64,000 bases of DNA. It comes from Leisingera aquaemixtae (lineage in GTDB: Bacteria > Pseudomonadota > Alphaproteobacteria > Rhodobacterales > Rhodobacteraceae). Both the position numbers and the translations under genes were made by a program. Shown in pieces: positions 1 to 8,697 of this stretch (position 1 is the first letter of the stretch; every line of letters starts with the position of its first letter). The notes beneath the pieces are model-generated. The model saw only the letters and a program-made list of their open reading frames with translations. It searched no databases and had not been told where the DNA came from. The stretch lies in the NCBI RefSeq assembly GCF_001458395.1, contig NZ_CYSR01000036.1, positions 1 through 64,000 of the forward strand. Direction: 5' to 3'.

Positions 1-383
1 CGGACCAGCTGATCAAGGGCGGCCTGGACATCGTGACCGGCGGCACCGACACCCACGTCATGCTGGTCGACCTGCGGCCCAAGGGCGTGACCGGCAACAT
101 CGCCGACAAGGCACTGGGGCGCGCCCATATCACCACCAACAAGAACGGCATCCCGTTCGACCCGGAAAAGCCCACCGTGACCTCGGGCCTGCGCCTGGGC
201 ACGCCTGCCGGCACCACCCGCGGCTTCGGCGAAGCGGAGTTCCGCCAGATCGCCGACCTGATCATCGAGGTGATCGACGGGCTGGCGGCCAGCGGTGAAG
301 AGGGCAACGCGGATGTGGAAGCGTCGGTGCGCGCCAAGGTCGCGGACCTCTGCGCCCGCTTCCCGCTCTACCCGAACCTGTAA
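1..383 (+). CDS. glyA: Serine hydroxymethyltransferase, C-terminal part (cut by window start)
   Basis: The reading frame is already open at base 3 and ends with TAA at 381-383, so only about the last 126 residues are present. The residues [13 protein letters not shown] followed by a [16 protein letters not shown] stretch are typical of the C-terminal domain of SHMT, the PLP enzyme that interconverts serine and glycine and charges tetrahydrofolate with a one-carbon unit in the cytoplasm. The active-site lysine lies upstream, outside the window. A strong terminator follows 26 bp after the stop, so this is the end of its transcription unit. Confidence 0.95.
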   Translation, partial: DQLIKGGLDIVTGGTDTHVMLVDLRPKGVTGNIADKALGRAHITTNKNGIPFDPEKPTVTSGLRLGTPAGTTRGFGEAEFRQIADLIIEVIDGLAASGEEGNADVEASVRAKVADLCARFPLYPNL

Positions 384-409
384 GCCCTTTCGGGACTGAC
401 AGAAACGAA

Positions 410-440
410 CCGCCGCGGCCCCTCAGCCGCGGCGGTTTTT
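410..440 (+). terminator. Rho-independent terminator of glyA
   Basis: Perfect 10-bp GC-rich stem, CCGCCGCGGC (410-419) pairing with GCCGCGGCGG (426-435), a 6-nt loop, then TTTTT (436-440). Confidence 0.92.
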
Positions 441-792
441 CCTTGCCGCAAAGGCAGCCCTCCCGCGCCCCGCCGGTGCATCGCTGATGCCCCGGCACGG
501 GCCTTGGGCCCGGCAGCGCCCCTAAGAGGGGCGCTGCCCGCGCCGTGCGGCCCGCACGGCGCCCTGCCCAACGCTTTCGGGACGGCCGCAGGCAGGCCGG
601 AAAGGGGCGGGAGCGCTTGGTGCGGTTCAACGGAGCGCAAAACCCCGCCCGGGCTCTGGACACCGCGGGTCAAACACGCGCACATGCCGACCGCTTCCTG
701 ATTGCGTTTTCAGAAAGATCAGGGAAAGGTTTTCCGGCAGGCCCGAGGGTTAGCTAATGTTTTGAACCAAGAAATTGTAGAGCAGCCATCTT
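441..792. other. Gene-free region with two back-to-back perfect palindromes
   Basis: No convincing gene is seen in these 352 bases. Two GC-rich palindromes lie almost adjacent: arms 512-523 and 527-538 (12 bp, 3-nt loop) and arms 541-550 and 552-561 (10 bp, 1-nt centre). They lack T tracts, so they are not simple terminators, and they resemble in composition the dispersed GC-rich element seen at 6053 and 18202. The right part (about 700-790) is AT-richer and probably holds the promoter of the following DUF817 gene. Confidence 0.6.
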
Positions 793-1692
793 ATGATCCC
801 TTTCCAAGACTCACAGCCGGCGAACCGGACCCGGCGCCTGGAGCGCCGGTTGGGCGACGGGATGCGGGCACGCCTGCCGCTGGCCGCCACCGAGTTCATC
901 ATGTTTACCCTGAAACAGGGGTGGGCCGCCATCTTCGGAATCCTGCTGCTGGCCGGGCTGATTTTCACGGGCTGGATCTGGCAGCCGGAATGGCCGCTGG
1001 CCCGCTATGACGCGCTGCTCATCTATGCGCTGGCGCTGCAGGGGCTGCTGCTGGCCGCCGGCATGGAGAGCTGGCGCGAGGTGCGGGTGATCCTGCTGTT
1101 CCACCTGACCGGAACCGCGATGGAAATCTTCAAGGTGCAGGCGGGCAGCTGGACCTATCCCGGGGCAGGAGTTATCAAGCTGTACGATGTGCCGCTGTTT
1201 TCCGGTTTCATGTATGCCGCCGTCGGCTCTTACATGGCGCGGGTGATCCGGTTGTTCGACATGCATTTCGCCCCCTACCCGCCGTTCTGGACCACGGTGC
1301 TGCTGGCCGCTGCAATCTATGGCAACTTCTATGCCCACCACTATCTGCCAGACATCCGGCTGGGCCTGTTTGCCGCTACCGTGCTGCTGTTTGCCCGCAC
1401 CCGCATCTGGTTCCGCATCGGCGAGCAGTTTTACTGGATGCCGCTGCCGCTGGCGGCGTTTCTGTCGAGCTTTTTCCTGTGGCTGGCGGAGAATGTCGGC
1501 ACCGGCACGAAAACCTGGCTCTACAACGGTCAGGCCAGTGGCGAGTGGGTGAGCCTGGCAAAAATGGGGTCGTGGTATCTTCTGCTGTACGTCAGCTTTG
1601 TCACGGTAACGCTGGTGTTCCGCGATGCGCTGTCTCCGGCTGCCGCGGCGGACCGCCCGCCGCCAGCTGCCGCGCGGCAGCGGCAAGCTTAA
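793..1692 (+). CDS. DUF817 family integral membrane protein
   Basis: The 299-residue product carries a basic N-terminal segment of about 36 residues followed by roughly eight hydrophobic helices (for example residues 40-62, 75-92, 135-155 and 240-265). The stretches around LKQGWAAIFG, WQPEWPLARYDAL and TGTAMEIFKVQAGSW are typical of the DUF817 family, whose function is unknown. Family members usually have the N-terminal RRLERRLG-like segment, so the ATG at 793 is preferred over the ATG at 901, although no clear Shine-Dalgarno is seen at either. It stands alone: the next gene is on the other strand. Confidence 0.82.
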   Translation: MIPFQDSQPANRTRRLERRLGDGMRARLPLAATEFIMFTLKQGWAAIFGILLLAGLIFTGWIWQPEWPLARYDALLIYALALQGLLLAAGMESWREVRVILLFHLTGTAMEIFKVQAGSWTYPGAGVIKLYDVPLFSGFMYAAVGSYMARVIRLFDMHFAPYPPFWTTVLLAAAIYGNFYAHHYLPDIRLGLFAATVLLFARTRIWFRIGEQFYWMPLPLAAFLSSFFLWLAENVGTGTKTWLYNGQASGEWVSLAKMGSWYLLLYVSFVTVTLVFRDALSPAAAADRPPPAAARQRQA

Positions 1693-1744
1693 GGGCGGCC
1701 GGTCAGGAGAGGCTTTCACATCGCAGGCCGCGTAAAGCGGGAAA

Positions 1745-2110
1745 TCAGACCAGCCCGCGCCAGCGCAGGACCACCACCAGCAGGATAAGAACCACCAGCA
1801 GCGAAAACGCCATGCTGCCCAAGACCCCCAGCCAGAACCCCTTGCGCCGGTCGGCAATGTCGATTTCCTTCAAGTGCGCCTTAACCTCGCGGGCGGCGCC
1901 GCGCAGCGGTTTTTCGTCCACCGTCTGCCGCAGCTTGGGGTGTTCCAGCAGCGGCAGCGCACCGGCCAGTTTCATGCCCTGCTTGTAAACCCGCCGCGGC
2001 AGGCGGCGGCGGACAAGTTTCAGCGCGGCGGCGAGGTCGCCGGAAGCGTGCTCGCGCTCCTTCAGGAGCGTGCGGATGTCTTCGATATCCTGATCCAGGC
2101 TGGCGGCCAT
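1745..2110 (-). CDS. Conserved hypothetical protein with C-terminal membrane anchor
   Basis: A 121-residue protein. Residues 1-85 are soluble, charged and mostly helical (an EDIRTLLKEREHASGDLAAALKL-like stretch suggests a coiled-coil-prone segment), and residues 94-116 form one very hydrophobic helix (VLGSMAFSLLVVLILLVVVL) followed by a short basic tail. This is the topology of a tail-anchored inner-membrane protein. No family with known function was recognised. It is convergent with the DUF817 gene and divergent from the hydrolase at 2214. Confidence 0.7.
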   Translation of the reverse strand: MAASLDQDIEDIRTLLKEREHASGDLAAALKLVRRRLPRRVYKQGMKLAGALPLLEHPKLRQTVDEKPLRGAAREVKAHLKEIDIADRRKGFWLGVLGSMAFSLLVVLILLVVVLRWRGLV

Positions 2111-2213
2111 TGCGGCACTCTCCCTCGGCTGATGTGTTGGGCCACCCTAGCCCGCGCCCGCGCCCGCCTCAATGGGGCTGGCAAGCCTTTGCCTGCCCGG
2201 TTATCAAGGCGCC

Positions 2214-2972
2214 ATGCTGAACACGATCATTCATGGCTCTGCCACCGGAACCCCCCCGCTCCTGATTGCCCATGGCCTTTATGGCTCGGCCCGCAACTGG
2301 GGCGTCATCGCCAAGCGCCTGTCGGATGAGCGGCAGGTGGTTGCGGTGGACATGCGCAACCACGGCGACAGCCCCCGCAGGGACAGCCACACCTATCCGG
2401 AGCTGGCGGAGGATCTGGCGGAGGTGATCACGGCCCATGGCGGCCGGATGGATGTGATCGGCCATTCGATGGGCGGCAAGGCGGCGATGATGCTGGCGCT
2501 CAATCACCCCGAGGCGGTGCGCAAACTGGTGGTCGCCGACATCGCGCCGGTGGCCTATGGCCATACTCAGATCCAGTATATCCACGCGATGAAGTCATTG
2601 GACCTGGAGAGCATCGAGCGCCGCCCCGAGGCCGCCGCCCGGCTGGCTGAGGCCGGGGTGGACGCTGCGCTGCAGAGCTTTTTCACCCAGTCGCTGGACC
2701 TGCCGAACAAGCGCTGGAAGCTGAACCTGGACACGCTGGCAGAGCAGATGCCGAACATCATGTCCTTTCCGCAGACGGAAGCCGCCTGGGACGGCCCTGC
2801 GCTGTTCCTGTCAGGGTCGGACTCGGATTACGTGCTGCCGCAGCACCGCGGCGAAATCCGCGCGCGGTTCCCGAATGCCCGGTTTGCCAAGCTGCCCGGC
2901 GCGGGCCATTGGCTGCACGCCGAGAAGCCGCGGGAGTTCGAGGCCGCCGCGCGGGTGTTCCTCAACGCCTAG
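2214..2972 (+). CDS. Alpha/beta-fold hydrolase (YbfF/ABHD11-like esterase)
   Basis: A 252-residue alpha/beta hydrolase. Visible elements: oxyanion-hole HG at residues 20-21, D46-M-R-N-H-G loop, nucleophile elbow GHSMGG with Ser85, a late Asp in the LFLSGSDSDYV strand and the catalytic His in GAGHWLH near residue 228. The NHGDSP loop and overall length match the YbfF/ABHD11 group of short-acyl esterases; the substrate is unknown. ATG at 2214 is chosen over the ATG at 2172 because the fold begins at once after it. It overlaps the convergent gene at 2969 by 4 bp. Confidence 0.85.
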   Translation: MLNTIIHGSATGTPPLLIAHGLYGSARNWGVIAKRLSDERQVVAVDMRNHGDSPRRDSHTYPELAEDLAEVITAHGGRMDVIGHSMGGKAAMMLALNHPEAVRKLVVADIAPVAYGHTQIQYIHAMKSLDLESIERRPEAAARLAEAGVDAALQSFFTQSLDLPNKRWKLNLDTLAEQMPNIMSFPQTEAAWDGPALFLSGSDSDYVLPQHRGEIRARFPNARFAKLPGAGHWLHAEKPREFEAAARVFLNA

Positions 2973-3157
2973 GCGCCGCGGGCATAGAGCTGTCTTGCGA
3001 CCAGCCAGGCGACCGGCATCCCCAGAACGGCGCCGGCAGCAGCGGCGGCAAGGATCGCTTGTGTCGTGACCAGCCCTGCTGCAAGCACAGCGATCACCCC
3101 GGCACCTGCCAGGCTGCTGCCGATCAGCGAATACAGGATGGATGCAAGACGCAACAT
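2969..3157 (-). CDS. Small two-helix membrane protein
   Basis: A 62-residue protein made of two hydrophobic helices (about residues 5-28 and 33-54) separated by a short turn, with a basic C-terminus. Homologues of this length and pattern are common in Rhodobacterales and some database entries label them 'CTP synthetase'; nothing in the sequence supports that enzyme name. The 3' end overlaps the upstream hydrolase tail to tail by 4 bp. Confidence 0.65.
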   Translation of the reverse strand: MLRLASILYSLIGSSLAGAGVIAVLAAGLVTTQAILAAAAAGAVLGMPVAWLVARQLYARGA

Positions 3158-3253
3158 GGGCTTTCTCCTTTGCCTCTGACTGTTCTGTGCACAGGCATAG
3201 GGATTCGCGAATATATACGCCTTGATCCTGATCAGTTCGGCATTGATGCAATT

Positions 3254-4246
3254 CTAGCGCGTGTACATCTGCTTCTTAAAGGCCCGCGTCCGGTCCGTCG
3301 CCGCGGCGGAGCCGTCGTGGTAGGTGCCGAACCATTTGTCGAAGGGGATCTCCGAGGTGCCGTAGTTGCACTCGAAATAACGGTGGTGCAGCTGGTGGAA
3401 GAAATCGCCGGCCTTGGCCGCCTCTGTGTCCCCGGCGATCACCCGTTCGAAACCGGAATGCGACAGCACCGGGCTGACCTGCTGGAACATCGCATGGAAC
3501 ACCAGGTGCAGCGGGTGCGAGGGCACGATCAGGTGGATGAAATAGGTGGTGAAGTAGAGCAGGTTTTCATACCAGTGGTTGGAGATCCCTGACCACGGCC
3601 CGATGTTGACGTTGCGGTGGTGGACTGCATGCACGTGTTTATAGAGCCGCGGGTGATGCTCCAGCCGGTGCACCCAGTAGAAATGCAGGCCGGACCACAT
3701 CGGGATCAACAGCATCCAGACCACGCACCACACGGGGGCTTCGGCGAATGTCACGGTGGGCACCCAGCCATTGGCCATCAGCCAGTAGATGCCCCATTGA
3801 TAGACGGTGGCCACGGTGATGGCGCTGCCAAGGGTCCACCACATGTTGTCCAGCACCTGGTTCTTGAAGGTAAATGTGCCGTTGCCCCGCGACAGGTCGC
3901 GTGTGTCGAACTTTTTCTGCATACCCTGGCCCTTGCGGATGTAGAGCCACCAGTGCAGCCCCCCGGCCACCGCGGCCTGCGGCAGCAGGTTGGCAAGCCA
4001 GACCTGCAGCATCCAGCCGGGGCGGAAGGCGGCCATCTCTGCCAGCGGCGGCAGCAGCCAGGCGTAAAGGGCGAGCGCCAGCAGGAGGCAGACCGTCAGC
4101 GACGTGATCTCCATCCAGGCGCCGCGGTACCATCTGAGGACCGCCGCCGGGCGCGGCGGCCAGCTGAACAGCGGGTTGAGCGGCACCTGCCCCTTGGGGT
4201 GATAGTGCCAGCGGTCCGCCTCGCGGTCGGGGAGCGTGCCGTGCAT
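3254..4246 (-). CDS. Sterol desaturase / fatty acid hydroxylase superfamily protein
   Basis: A 330-residue membrane di-iron enzyme candidate. Four hydrophobic segments precede and separate the characteristic histidine clusters: HFYWVHRLEHH, HAVHHRN, a later H in the HPLHLVFH segment, and FHQLHHRYFECN. These ligands bind two irons in the superfamily that hydroxylates or desaturates lipid chains using O2. The lipid substrate cannot be told from sequence. It lies 23 bp downstream of the class II aldolase gene on the same strand, so the two are probably cotranscribed; the LysR gene at 5142 is the likely regulator. Confidence 0.85.
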   Translation of the reverse strand: MHGTLPDREADRWHYHPKGQVPLNPLFSWPPRPAAVLRWYRGAWMEITSLTVCLLLALALYAWLLPPLAEMAAFRPGWMLQVWLANLLPQAAVAGGLHWWLYIRKGQGMQKKFDTRDLSRGNGTFTFKNQVLDNMWWTLGSAITVATVYQWGIYWLMANGWVPTVTFAEAPVWCVVWMLLIPMWSGLHFYWVHRLEHHPRLYKHVHAVHHRNVNIGPWSGISNHWYENLLYFTTYFIHLIVPSHPLHLVFHAMFQQVSPVLSHSGFERVIAGDTEAAKAGDFFHQLHHRYFECNYGTSEIPFDKWFGTYHDGSAAATDRTRAFKKQMYTR

Positions 4247-4269
4247 CGGGTTGCCTCCTGTCCCAGGTT

Positions 4270-5028
4270 TCAGGTTGCGTAGTTGGAGCCCTCGTCGTCG
4301 AGGATCGCCTTCAGCTCCGCCAGGTGGCGTTCCGCCTGATCGGGGTAATCCTCCAGCTCCTGCGCGGTCTTCTCGGCGATCTCGTCGCTCAGCACCCGCA
4401 GTTCCCGGCCGGTTTGCAGGGCGCGGATATAGGTCTCGGCGGCGCGCTCGAAGTAATAGAGCCGGTTGAAGGTGTCCGCGACGCTATCGCCAATGACCAG
4501 CACGCCGTGGTTGCCCATGATCATCACCTTGACCTTGGGGTCCGTCAGCATCCCGGCGCAGCGCGCGCCCTCGTCTTCAAACGCCAGGCCGCCGAAATCA
4601 TTGTCGACCACATAGCGGCCATAGAAAGTGGCGGTGTTCTGGTCGATCGGCGGCAGGGTGCTGTCGGCAAGACAGGCGAGCACGGTGGCGTGGATGGAAT
4701 GCACATGCATGACGCAGCGCGCATGCGGGCACAGGCGGTGGATGGAGCCGTGCAGGCCCCAGGCGGTCGGGTCCGGCGCGCCGGGGCGCTCCATCGTCTT
4801 GGGGTCGTCCGCATCCAGCAGCAGGAGGCTGGATGCCTTGATGCGCCGGAAATGCGCCTGGTTCGGGTTCATCAGGAATTGGGTTCCGTCCTCGTTCACC
4901 GCCAGGCTGAAGTGGTTGGCGACGCCCTCATGCATGTGCAGCCGTTCGGTCCAGCGGAAGGCCGCGGCCATGTCGACGCGCTCCTGCCAATGGGTGAGGT
5001 TCGGGCTCAGCGCCGCTTGCGTGTTCAT
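4270..5028 (-). CDS. Class II aldolase/adducin family protein
   Basis: A 252-residue protein of the aldolase II/adducin fold. The Zn-binding pattern is visible as HVHSIHA in the middle of the protein and GNHGVLVIG with a third His further on; an early GVANHFSLAV stretch is also typical of the family. Members include sugar-phosphate aldolases, epimerases and decarboxylating enzymes, so the reaction is not determined. It is the first gene of a minus-strand pair with the sterol-desaturase gene and divergent from a LysR regulator, with a palindromic operator candidate between. Confidence 0.85.
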   Translation of the reverse strand: MNTQAALSPNLTHWQERVDMAAAFRWTERLHMHEGVANHFSLAVNEDGTQFLMNPNQAHFRRIKASSLLLLDADDPKTMERPGAPDPTAWGLHGSIHRLCPHARCVMHVHSIHATVLACLADSTLPPIDQNTATFYGRYVVDNDFGGLAFEDEGARCAGMLTDPKVKVMIMGNHGVLVIGDSVADTFNRLYYFERAAETYIRALQTGRELRVLSDEIAEKTAQELEDYPDQAERHLAELKAILDDEGSNYAT

Positions 5029-5106
5029 TCCTGCGCCTCCGGAAGTGCGGTTGCGTTATTGGTGCCAGCCGGATTGTCAGCTGACAAACAATGGATTCAA
5101 CCGCTA

Positions 5107-5127
5107 TGCATTAAGGAAACTAATGCA
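5107..5127. promoter_or_regulatory. LysR-type operator candidate between aldolase and LysR genes
   Basis: Perfect inverted repeat TGCATTA-N7-TAATGCA in the 113-bp divergent intergenic region. It satisfies the T-N11-A rule of LysR-family binding sites (T at 5111, A at 5123) and is centred 25 bp upstream of the LysR start codon. Confidence 0.6.
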
Positions 5128-5141
5128 CAGGTCATACATCC

Positions 5142-6032
5142 ATGCCGCCCCCCGGATCGCCGCCCTCCTCCCTGCCCCCGCTGACCTGGCTGCGCGCCTT
5201 CGAGGCCAGTGCCCGGCACTTGTCGTTCACCCGCGCCGCGGCGGAGCTGAACCTGACGCAATCGGCAATCAGCCAGCATGTGCGCAGCCTGGAGAACTTC
5301 CTGGGCCGGGAGCTGTTCATCCGCAAAACCCGCGCGCTGGAGCTGTCGGAGGCCGGGGCGAATTACATGCCGATTGTGCGCGAGGCCTTTGACCTGATCG
5401 CGGCCGGAACCCAGGCCTTTACCGGCGGCGATCAGGGGCGCCATCTGGTCTTGCAGTGCAATATGGCCTTTTCGGTGTTCTGGCTGTCGCCGCGCTTGCC
5501 GCGGCTCTATGCGCGGTTCCCTTGGCTGGTGCTGAATATCGTGACACCGATCTGGGACCCGGAACGCCATGCCAGCTCTGCCGGGACCGAGATCCGCTTT
5601 GGCCGCCCGAACGATATGTCGGCAGCTGCGGTCCGGCTGACGCGGGACCGCTTCTATCCGGTCTGCGCACCGGGCTATCAGGGCGGCGCGGTTGATTTCA
5701 GCACTGCCACGCTGCTGGATTGTGCAGGCGTCACAGGCTCCTGGGGGGCGTGGTTCAAGTCGCAGAACCGGCCGTTTGACCGCAATCACGAGATCAGCCT
5801 GGCCTCTACTTACGTGATCGCCATGACCGCGGCGGTGAACGGGGCCGGGATATCCATGTCCCATGACACCCTGGCGGGCGGACTGCTGGAGAGCGGCCAG
5901 CTGGTCCGGGCCAGCGATCATTCGGCGGAGCAGCTGGAGAGCTATTTCCTGATGCCGCCGCCGAGCCATGCCAGCACTCCGGCGTCGCGGGCGTTTCTGG
6001 AGTGGCTGGAGGGGGAATTGCCGCCGGTATAG
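5142..6032 (+). CDS. LysR-family transcriptional regulator, GcvA-like
   Basis: A 296-residue regulator. An N-terminal winged HTH (about residues 13-72; LTWLRAFEASARHLSFTRAA then LTQSAISQHVRSLE) is followed by a substrate-binding domain with the GcvA-type pattern (PRLPRLYARFP, a late ISMSHDTLAGGLLESGQLV). It is divergent from the class II aldolase/sterol desaturase pair, which it probably controls together with its own gene through the palindrome at 5107-5127. The effector is unknown. Confidence 0.9.
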   Translation: MPPPGSPPSSLPPLTWLRAFEASARHLSFTRAAAELNLTQSAISQHVRSLENFLGRELFIRKTRALELSEAGANYMPIVREAFDLIAAGTQAFTGGDQGRHLVLQCNMAFSVFWLSPRLPRLYARFPWLVLNIVTPIWDPERHASSAGTEIRFGRPNDMSAAAVRLTRDRFYPVCAPGYQGGAVDFSTATLLDCAGVTGSWGAWFKSQNRPFDRNHEISLASTYVIAMTAAVNGAGISMSHDTLAGGLLESGQLVRASDHSAEQLESYFLMPPPSHASTPASRAFLEWLEGELPPV

Positions 6033-6052
6033 AAAATACCGCCCGGCGGCAC

Positions 6053-6096
6053 GCCGGACAGCACCCGTCCGCCCCCCCATGGGCGGGCCCTGCCCT
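6053..6096. repeat. GC-rich dispersed hairpin element, copy A
   Basis: This 44-base block matches the block at 18202-18243 closely: both share GCCGG-CAGC-CCCGTCCG, then CCC-CATGGGCGGGC and end in GCCCT. The CCCGTCC and GGGCGGG parts can pair with one G-T wobble. It follows a stop codon, as REP-like elements usually do. Confidence 0.55.
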
Positions 6097-6241
6097 CACC
6101 GGCCACCAGCCACTTTCAAAAATCTCCAACAAGTCCTGCCGAATGTTCGCAATACGCCCGCCGCTTGCGCCATTTGCCGCATGCTGTTAAACGCGCGCCA
6201 CCGGTCGCAGCCTACCCGGTCACCAAAACAAGGGTTCAAAC

Positions 6242-6943
6242 ATGAAGACTATCGTTATCTGCTCGGGCGGGCTGGATTCCGTTTCGCTTGCCCATATGGT
6301 CGCTGAGGAGCATCAGCTGACCCGTCTTGTCTCCTTCGATTACGGCCAGCGCCACAGGAAGGAACTCGACTATGCCGCCGCCGCCGCCAAACGGCTGGGT
6401 GTGCCGCATGACATCATCGACATGCGCGGCATCGGGGCGGCGCTCTCCGGCTCGGCCCTGACCGATGACATCGACGTGCCGGACGGCCACTACGAAGAAG
6501 AGACCATGAAGGTCACCGTGGTGCCGAACCGGAACGCGATCATGCTGACCATCGCCTATGGCATTGCTGCCGCCAACGGCGACGACGCTGTGGCGACGGC
6601 GGTGCATGGCGGGGATCATTTCATCTATCCGGACTGCCGCCCGGCGTTTACCGAGGCGTTTGACGCCATGCAGCGCGCGGCGCTGGATGGATACGCCGAC
6701 GTGCGGCTGTACACCCCCTTCGTGCACCGCACCAAGGGCGACATCGTCACCGCAGGTGCTGCGCACAACACCCCCTTTGCAGAGACCTGGTCCTGCTACA
6801 AGGGCGGTGAGAAGCACTGCGGGCGTTGCGGCACCTGCGTTGAACGGCGCGAGGCCTTCCATCTGGCGGGCATCGAGGATCCGACGGACTATGCCGACCC
6901 GGATTTTTGGAAGGCGGCGATTGCTGCCAAGGACGGCGCCTGA
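6242..6943 (+). CDS. queC: 7-cyano-7-deazaguanine synthase QueC
   Basis: A 233-residue ATP-dependent enzyme converting 7-carboxy-7-deazaguanine and ammonia to preQ0 in queuosine synthesis. The PP-loop SGGLDS sits at residues 8-13, and the C-terminal zinc site C-x7-C-x2-C-x2-C is present in the segment SCYKGGEKHCGRCGTC. First gene of queC-queD-queE-queF. The stop overlaps the queD start by one base (TGATG). Confidence 0.97.
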   Translation: MKTIVICSGGLDSVSLAHMVAEEHQLTRLVSFDYGQRHRKELDYAAAAAKRLGVPHDIIDMRGIGAALSGSALTDDIDVPDGHYEEETMKVTVVPNRNAIMLTIAYGIAAANGDDAVATAVHGGDHFIYPDCRPAFTEAFDAMQRAALDGYADVRLYTPFVHRTKGDIVTAGAAHNTPFAETWSCYKGGEKHCGRCGTCVERREAFHLAGIEDPTDYADPDFWKAAIAAKDGA

Positions 6944-7296
6944 TGTTCCGGATCACCAAGGAATTCCACTTCTCCGCCTCGCACCAGCTGACCCACCTGC
7001 CGCCGGACCATCAATGCGCCCGGCTGCACGGCCACAACTATGTCGTGGTGGTGGAGCTGGCGGCGAAGGAGCTGAACAGCGACGGCTTTGTGCGCGACTA
7101 TCACGAGCTGAAACCGCTGAAGGACTACATCGACGGAACCTTCGACCACCGGCATCTGAACGACGTGCTGGACGGGTATTCGACGGCGGAAAACATGGCG
7201 AAGCATTTCTATGACTGGTGCAATGCACGCTGGCCGGAGGTTGCTGCGGTGAAGGTTTCGGAGACGCCCAAGACCTGGGCGGAATACCGGCCATGA
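6943..7296 (+). CDS. queD: 6-carboxy-5,6,7,8-tetrahydropterin synthase QueD
   Basis: A 117-residue member of the 6-pyruvoyl-tetrahydropterin synthase fold. Zinc ligands His14, His29 and His31 and the catalytic Cys25 (in [11 protein letters not shown]) are all visible. It makes 6-carboxy-tetrahydropterin from dihydroneopterin triphosphate, the second step of the queuosine pathway. The start at 6943 is fixed by the one-base overlap with the queC stop; its own stop overlaps the queE start (ATGA). Confidence 0.97.
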   Translation: MFRITKEFHFSASHQLTHLPPDHQCARLHGHNYVVVVELAAKELNSDGFVRDYHELKPLKDYIDGTFDHRHLNDVLDGYSTAENMAKHFYDWCNARWPEVAAVKVSETPKTWAEYRP

Positions 7297-8003
7297 CAAC
7301 ATTGCGCATCGCGGAAATCTTCGGCCCCACGATCCAGGGCGAGGGCGCCCTGATCGGGGAACCCACAGTCTTTGTGCGCGCCGGCGGCTGCGATTACCGC
7401 TGCTCCTGGTGCGACTCGATGCACGCGGTCGACAGCGCCTACCGGCATGACTGGGCGGTGATGTCTCCCGAGGACGTCATGGCAGAGGTGCGCCGCCTGT
7501 CCGGCGGCAAGCCGCTGACCGTCTCGATCTCCGGCGGCAACCCGGCGATCCAGGACTTCGCCCCGGTGATCGCTTACGGCAAGGCGGAAAGCTACCGTTT
7601 TGCCTGCGAGACCCAAGGCTCGGTCAGCAAGCCCTGGTTTGCCGATCTCGACATGCTGGTGCTGAGCCCCAAGCCGCCCTCCAGCGGCGAAACGGTGGAT
7701 TGGAAGGCCTTTGACCGTTGCCTTGAAGCGGCAGAGGGCTGCGGTCAGGCAGTGATGAAGATCGTGATCTTTGACGACAAGGATTACGCCTGGGCCAAGG
7801 CCGTGGCAGAGCGTCACCCGGAGCTGCCGCTGTACCTGCAGCCCGGCAACCCGGAGGTCGACCCGGAACAGCCCGTCGATCTGAACCAGGCCACGGACCG
7901 CCTGCTGTGGCTGATTGAAAAAGTGACCGGCGACGGCTGGTTCACCCCCCGCGTCCTGCCCCAGCTGCATGTGCTGGTCTGGGGCAACAAGCGCGGCGTC
8001 TGA
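7293..8003 (+). CDS. queE: 7-carboxy-7-deazaguanine synthase QueE (radical SAM)
   Basis: A 236-residue radical S-adenosylmethionine enzyme that contracts 6-carboxy-tetrahydropterin to 7-carboxy-7-deazaguanine. The iron-sulfur motif is Cys33-x3-Cys37-x2-Cys40 ([10 protein letters not shown]), preceded by the family's [11 protein letters not shown] and followed by a [11 protein letters not shown] stretch. The start ATG at 7293 overlaps the queD stop by four bases, so translation is coupled. Confidence 0.96.
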   Translation: MTTLRIAEIFGPTIQGEGALIGEPTVFVRAGGCDYRCSWCDSMHAVDSAYRHDWAVMSPEDVMAEVRRLSGGKPLTVSISGGNPAIQDFAPVIAYGKAESYRFACETQGSVSKPWFADLDMLVLSPKPPSSGETVDWKAFDRCLEAAEGCGQAVMKIVIFDDKDYAWAKAVAERHPELPLYLQPGNPEVDPEQPVDLNQATDRLLWLIEKVTGDGWFTPRVLPQLHVLVWGNKRGV

Positions 8004-8019
8004 CGACAAGGAACCTGAT

Positions 8020-8484
8020 ATGTCTGACAGCATCTACAGCAACCTGAAGCAGCTGGGCGGCGACACCATCGTGCCGCAAAGCCCGGAAGAGGCAGAACTG
8101 GAGCGGGTGCAGAACCCGCAGGCCGATGTGGCCTACAACGTGCGCTTCACCGCGCCTGAGTTCACCTCGCTCTGCCCGATGACCGGGCAGCCGGACTTTG
8201 CCCATCTGGTGATCGACTATGTGCCGGGCGACTGGCTGGTGGAAAGCAAATCGCTGAAGCTGTTCCTCACCTCCTTCCGCAACCACGGCGCCTTCCACGA
8301 GGATTGCACCGTCTCCATCGCCCGCCGCCTGGCGGATTTCCTGGAGCCGCAATGGCTGCGCATCGGCGGCTACTGGTATCCGCGCGGCGGCATCCCGATC
8401 GACGTGTTCTGGCAGACCGGCCCAATGCCCGAAGGCGTCTGGATCCCGGACCAGGGCGTGCCGCCCTACCGCGGCCGCGGCTGA
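8020..8484 (+). CDS. queF: NADPH-dependent 7-cyano-7-deazaguanine reductase QueF (unimodular)
   Basis: A 154-residue tunnel-fold enzyme that reduces preQ0 to preQ1. The nucleophile Cys52 and the general acid Asp59 are in [10 protein letters not shown], and the NADPH-binding ESKSLKLF follows at about residues 75-82. The length is that of the short, single-domain QueF type. The ATG at 8020 has a good upstream AAGGA sequence. It is the last gene of the operon, followed by a terminator. FolE, the GTP cyclohydrolase that feeds the pathway, is not in the window. Confidence 0.96.
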   Translation: MSDSIYSNLKQLGGDTIVPQSPEEAELERVQNPQADVAYNVRFTAPEFTSLCPMTGQPDFAHLVIDYVPGDWLVESKSLKLFLTSFRNHGAFHEDCTVSIARRLADFLEPQWLRIGGYWYPRGGIPIDVFWQTGPMPEGVWIPDQGVPPYRGRG

Positions 8485-8508
8485 GCCGGTATTGCTGCAG
8501 AAATGAGG

Positions 8509-8542
8509 ACGGCCCGGGATCTGATGGTTCCCGGGCCGTTTT
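8509..8542 (+). terminator. Terminator of the queCDEF operon
   Basis: Perfect 11-bp stem ACGGCCCGGGA (8509-8519) with TCCCGGGCCGT (8529-8539), a 9-nt loop and a short TTTT tail. Confidence 0.88.
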
Positions 8543-8697
8543 ATTGTCTGCCTGGCGGCGCATCTTGCGCGCCGTCTCCGCCGCAGCGCAGGCCCGCGCG
8601 GGAACCGGTTTTCCTGCCAAGCGTTATGCCTCCAATGCCGCAGGCGGCCCGGCCCCTGCGGCCATCAGCACGACATATGCGCAAAGGAGGGGAAACA

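Noticed and set aside
262-700. Overlapping short frames after glyA on both strands
   Set aside because: They cover a terminator and palindromes, are Pro/Arg/Ala/Gly-rich, and lack any ribosome site or similarity.
2969-3157. CTP synthetase label for the 62-residue membrane protein
   Set aside because: The protein is two hydrophobic helices and has no enzyme domain; the database label appears to be an annotation error.
6033-6241. PreQ1 riboswitch ahead of queC
   Set aside because: No short stem with an A-rich tail and pseudoknot match of the preQ1-I type, nor a class II or III pattern, could be recognised in the leader.
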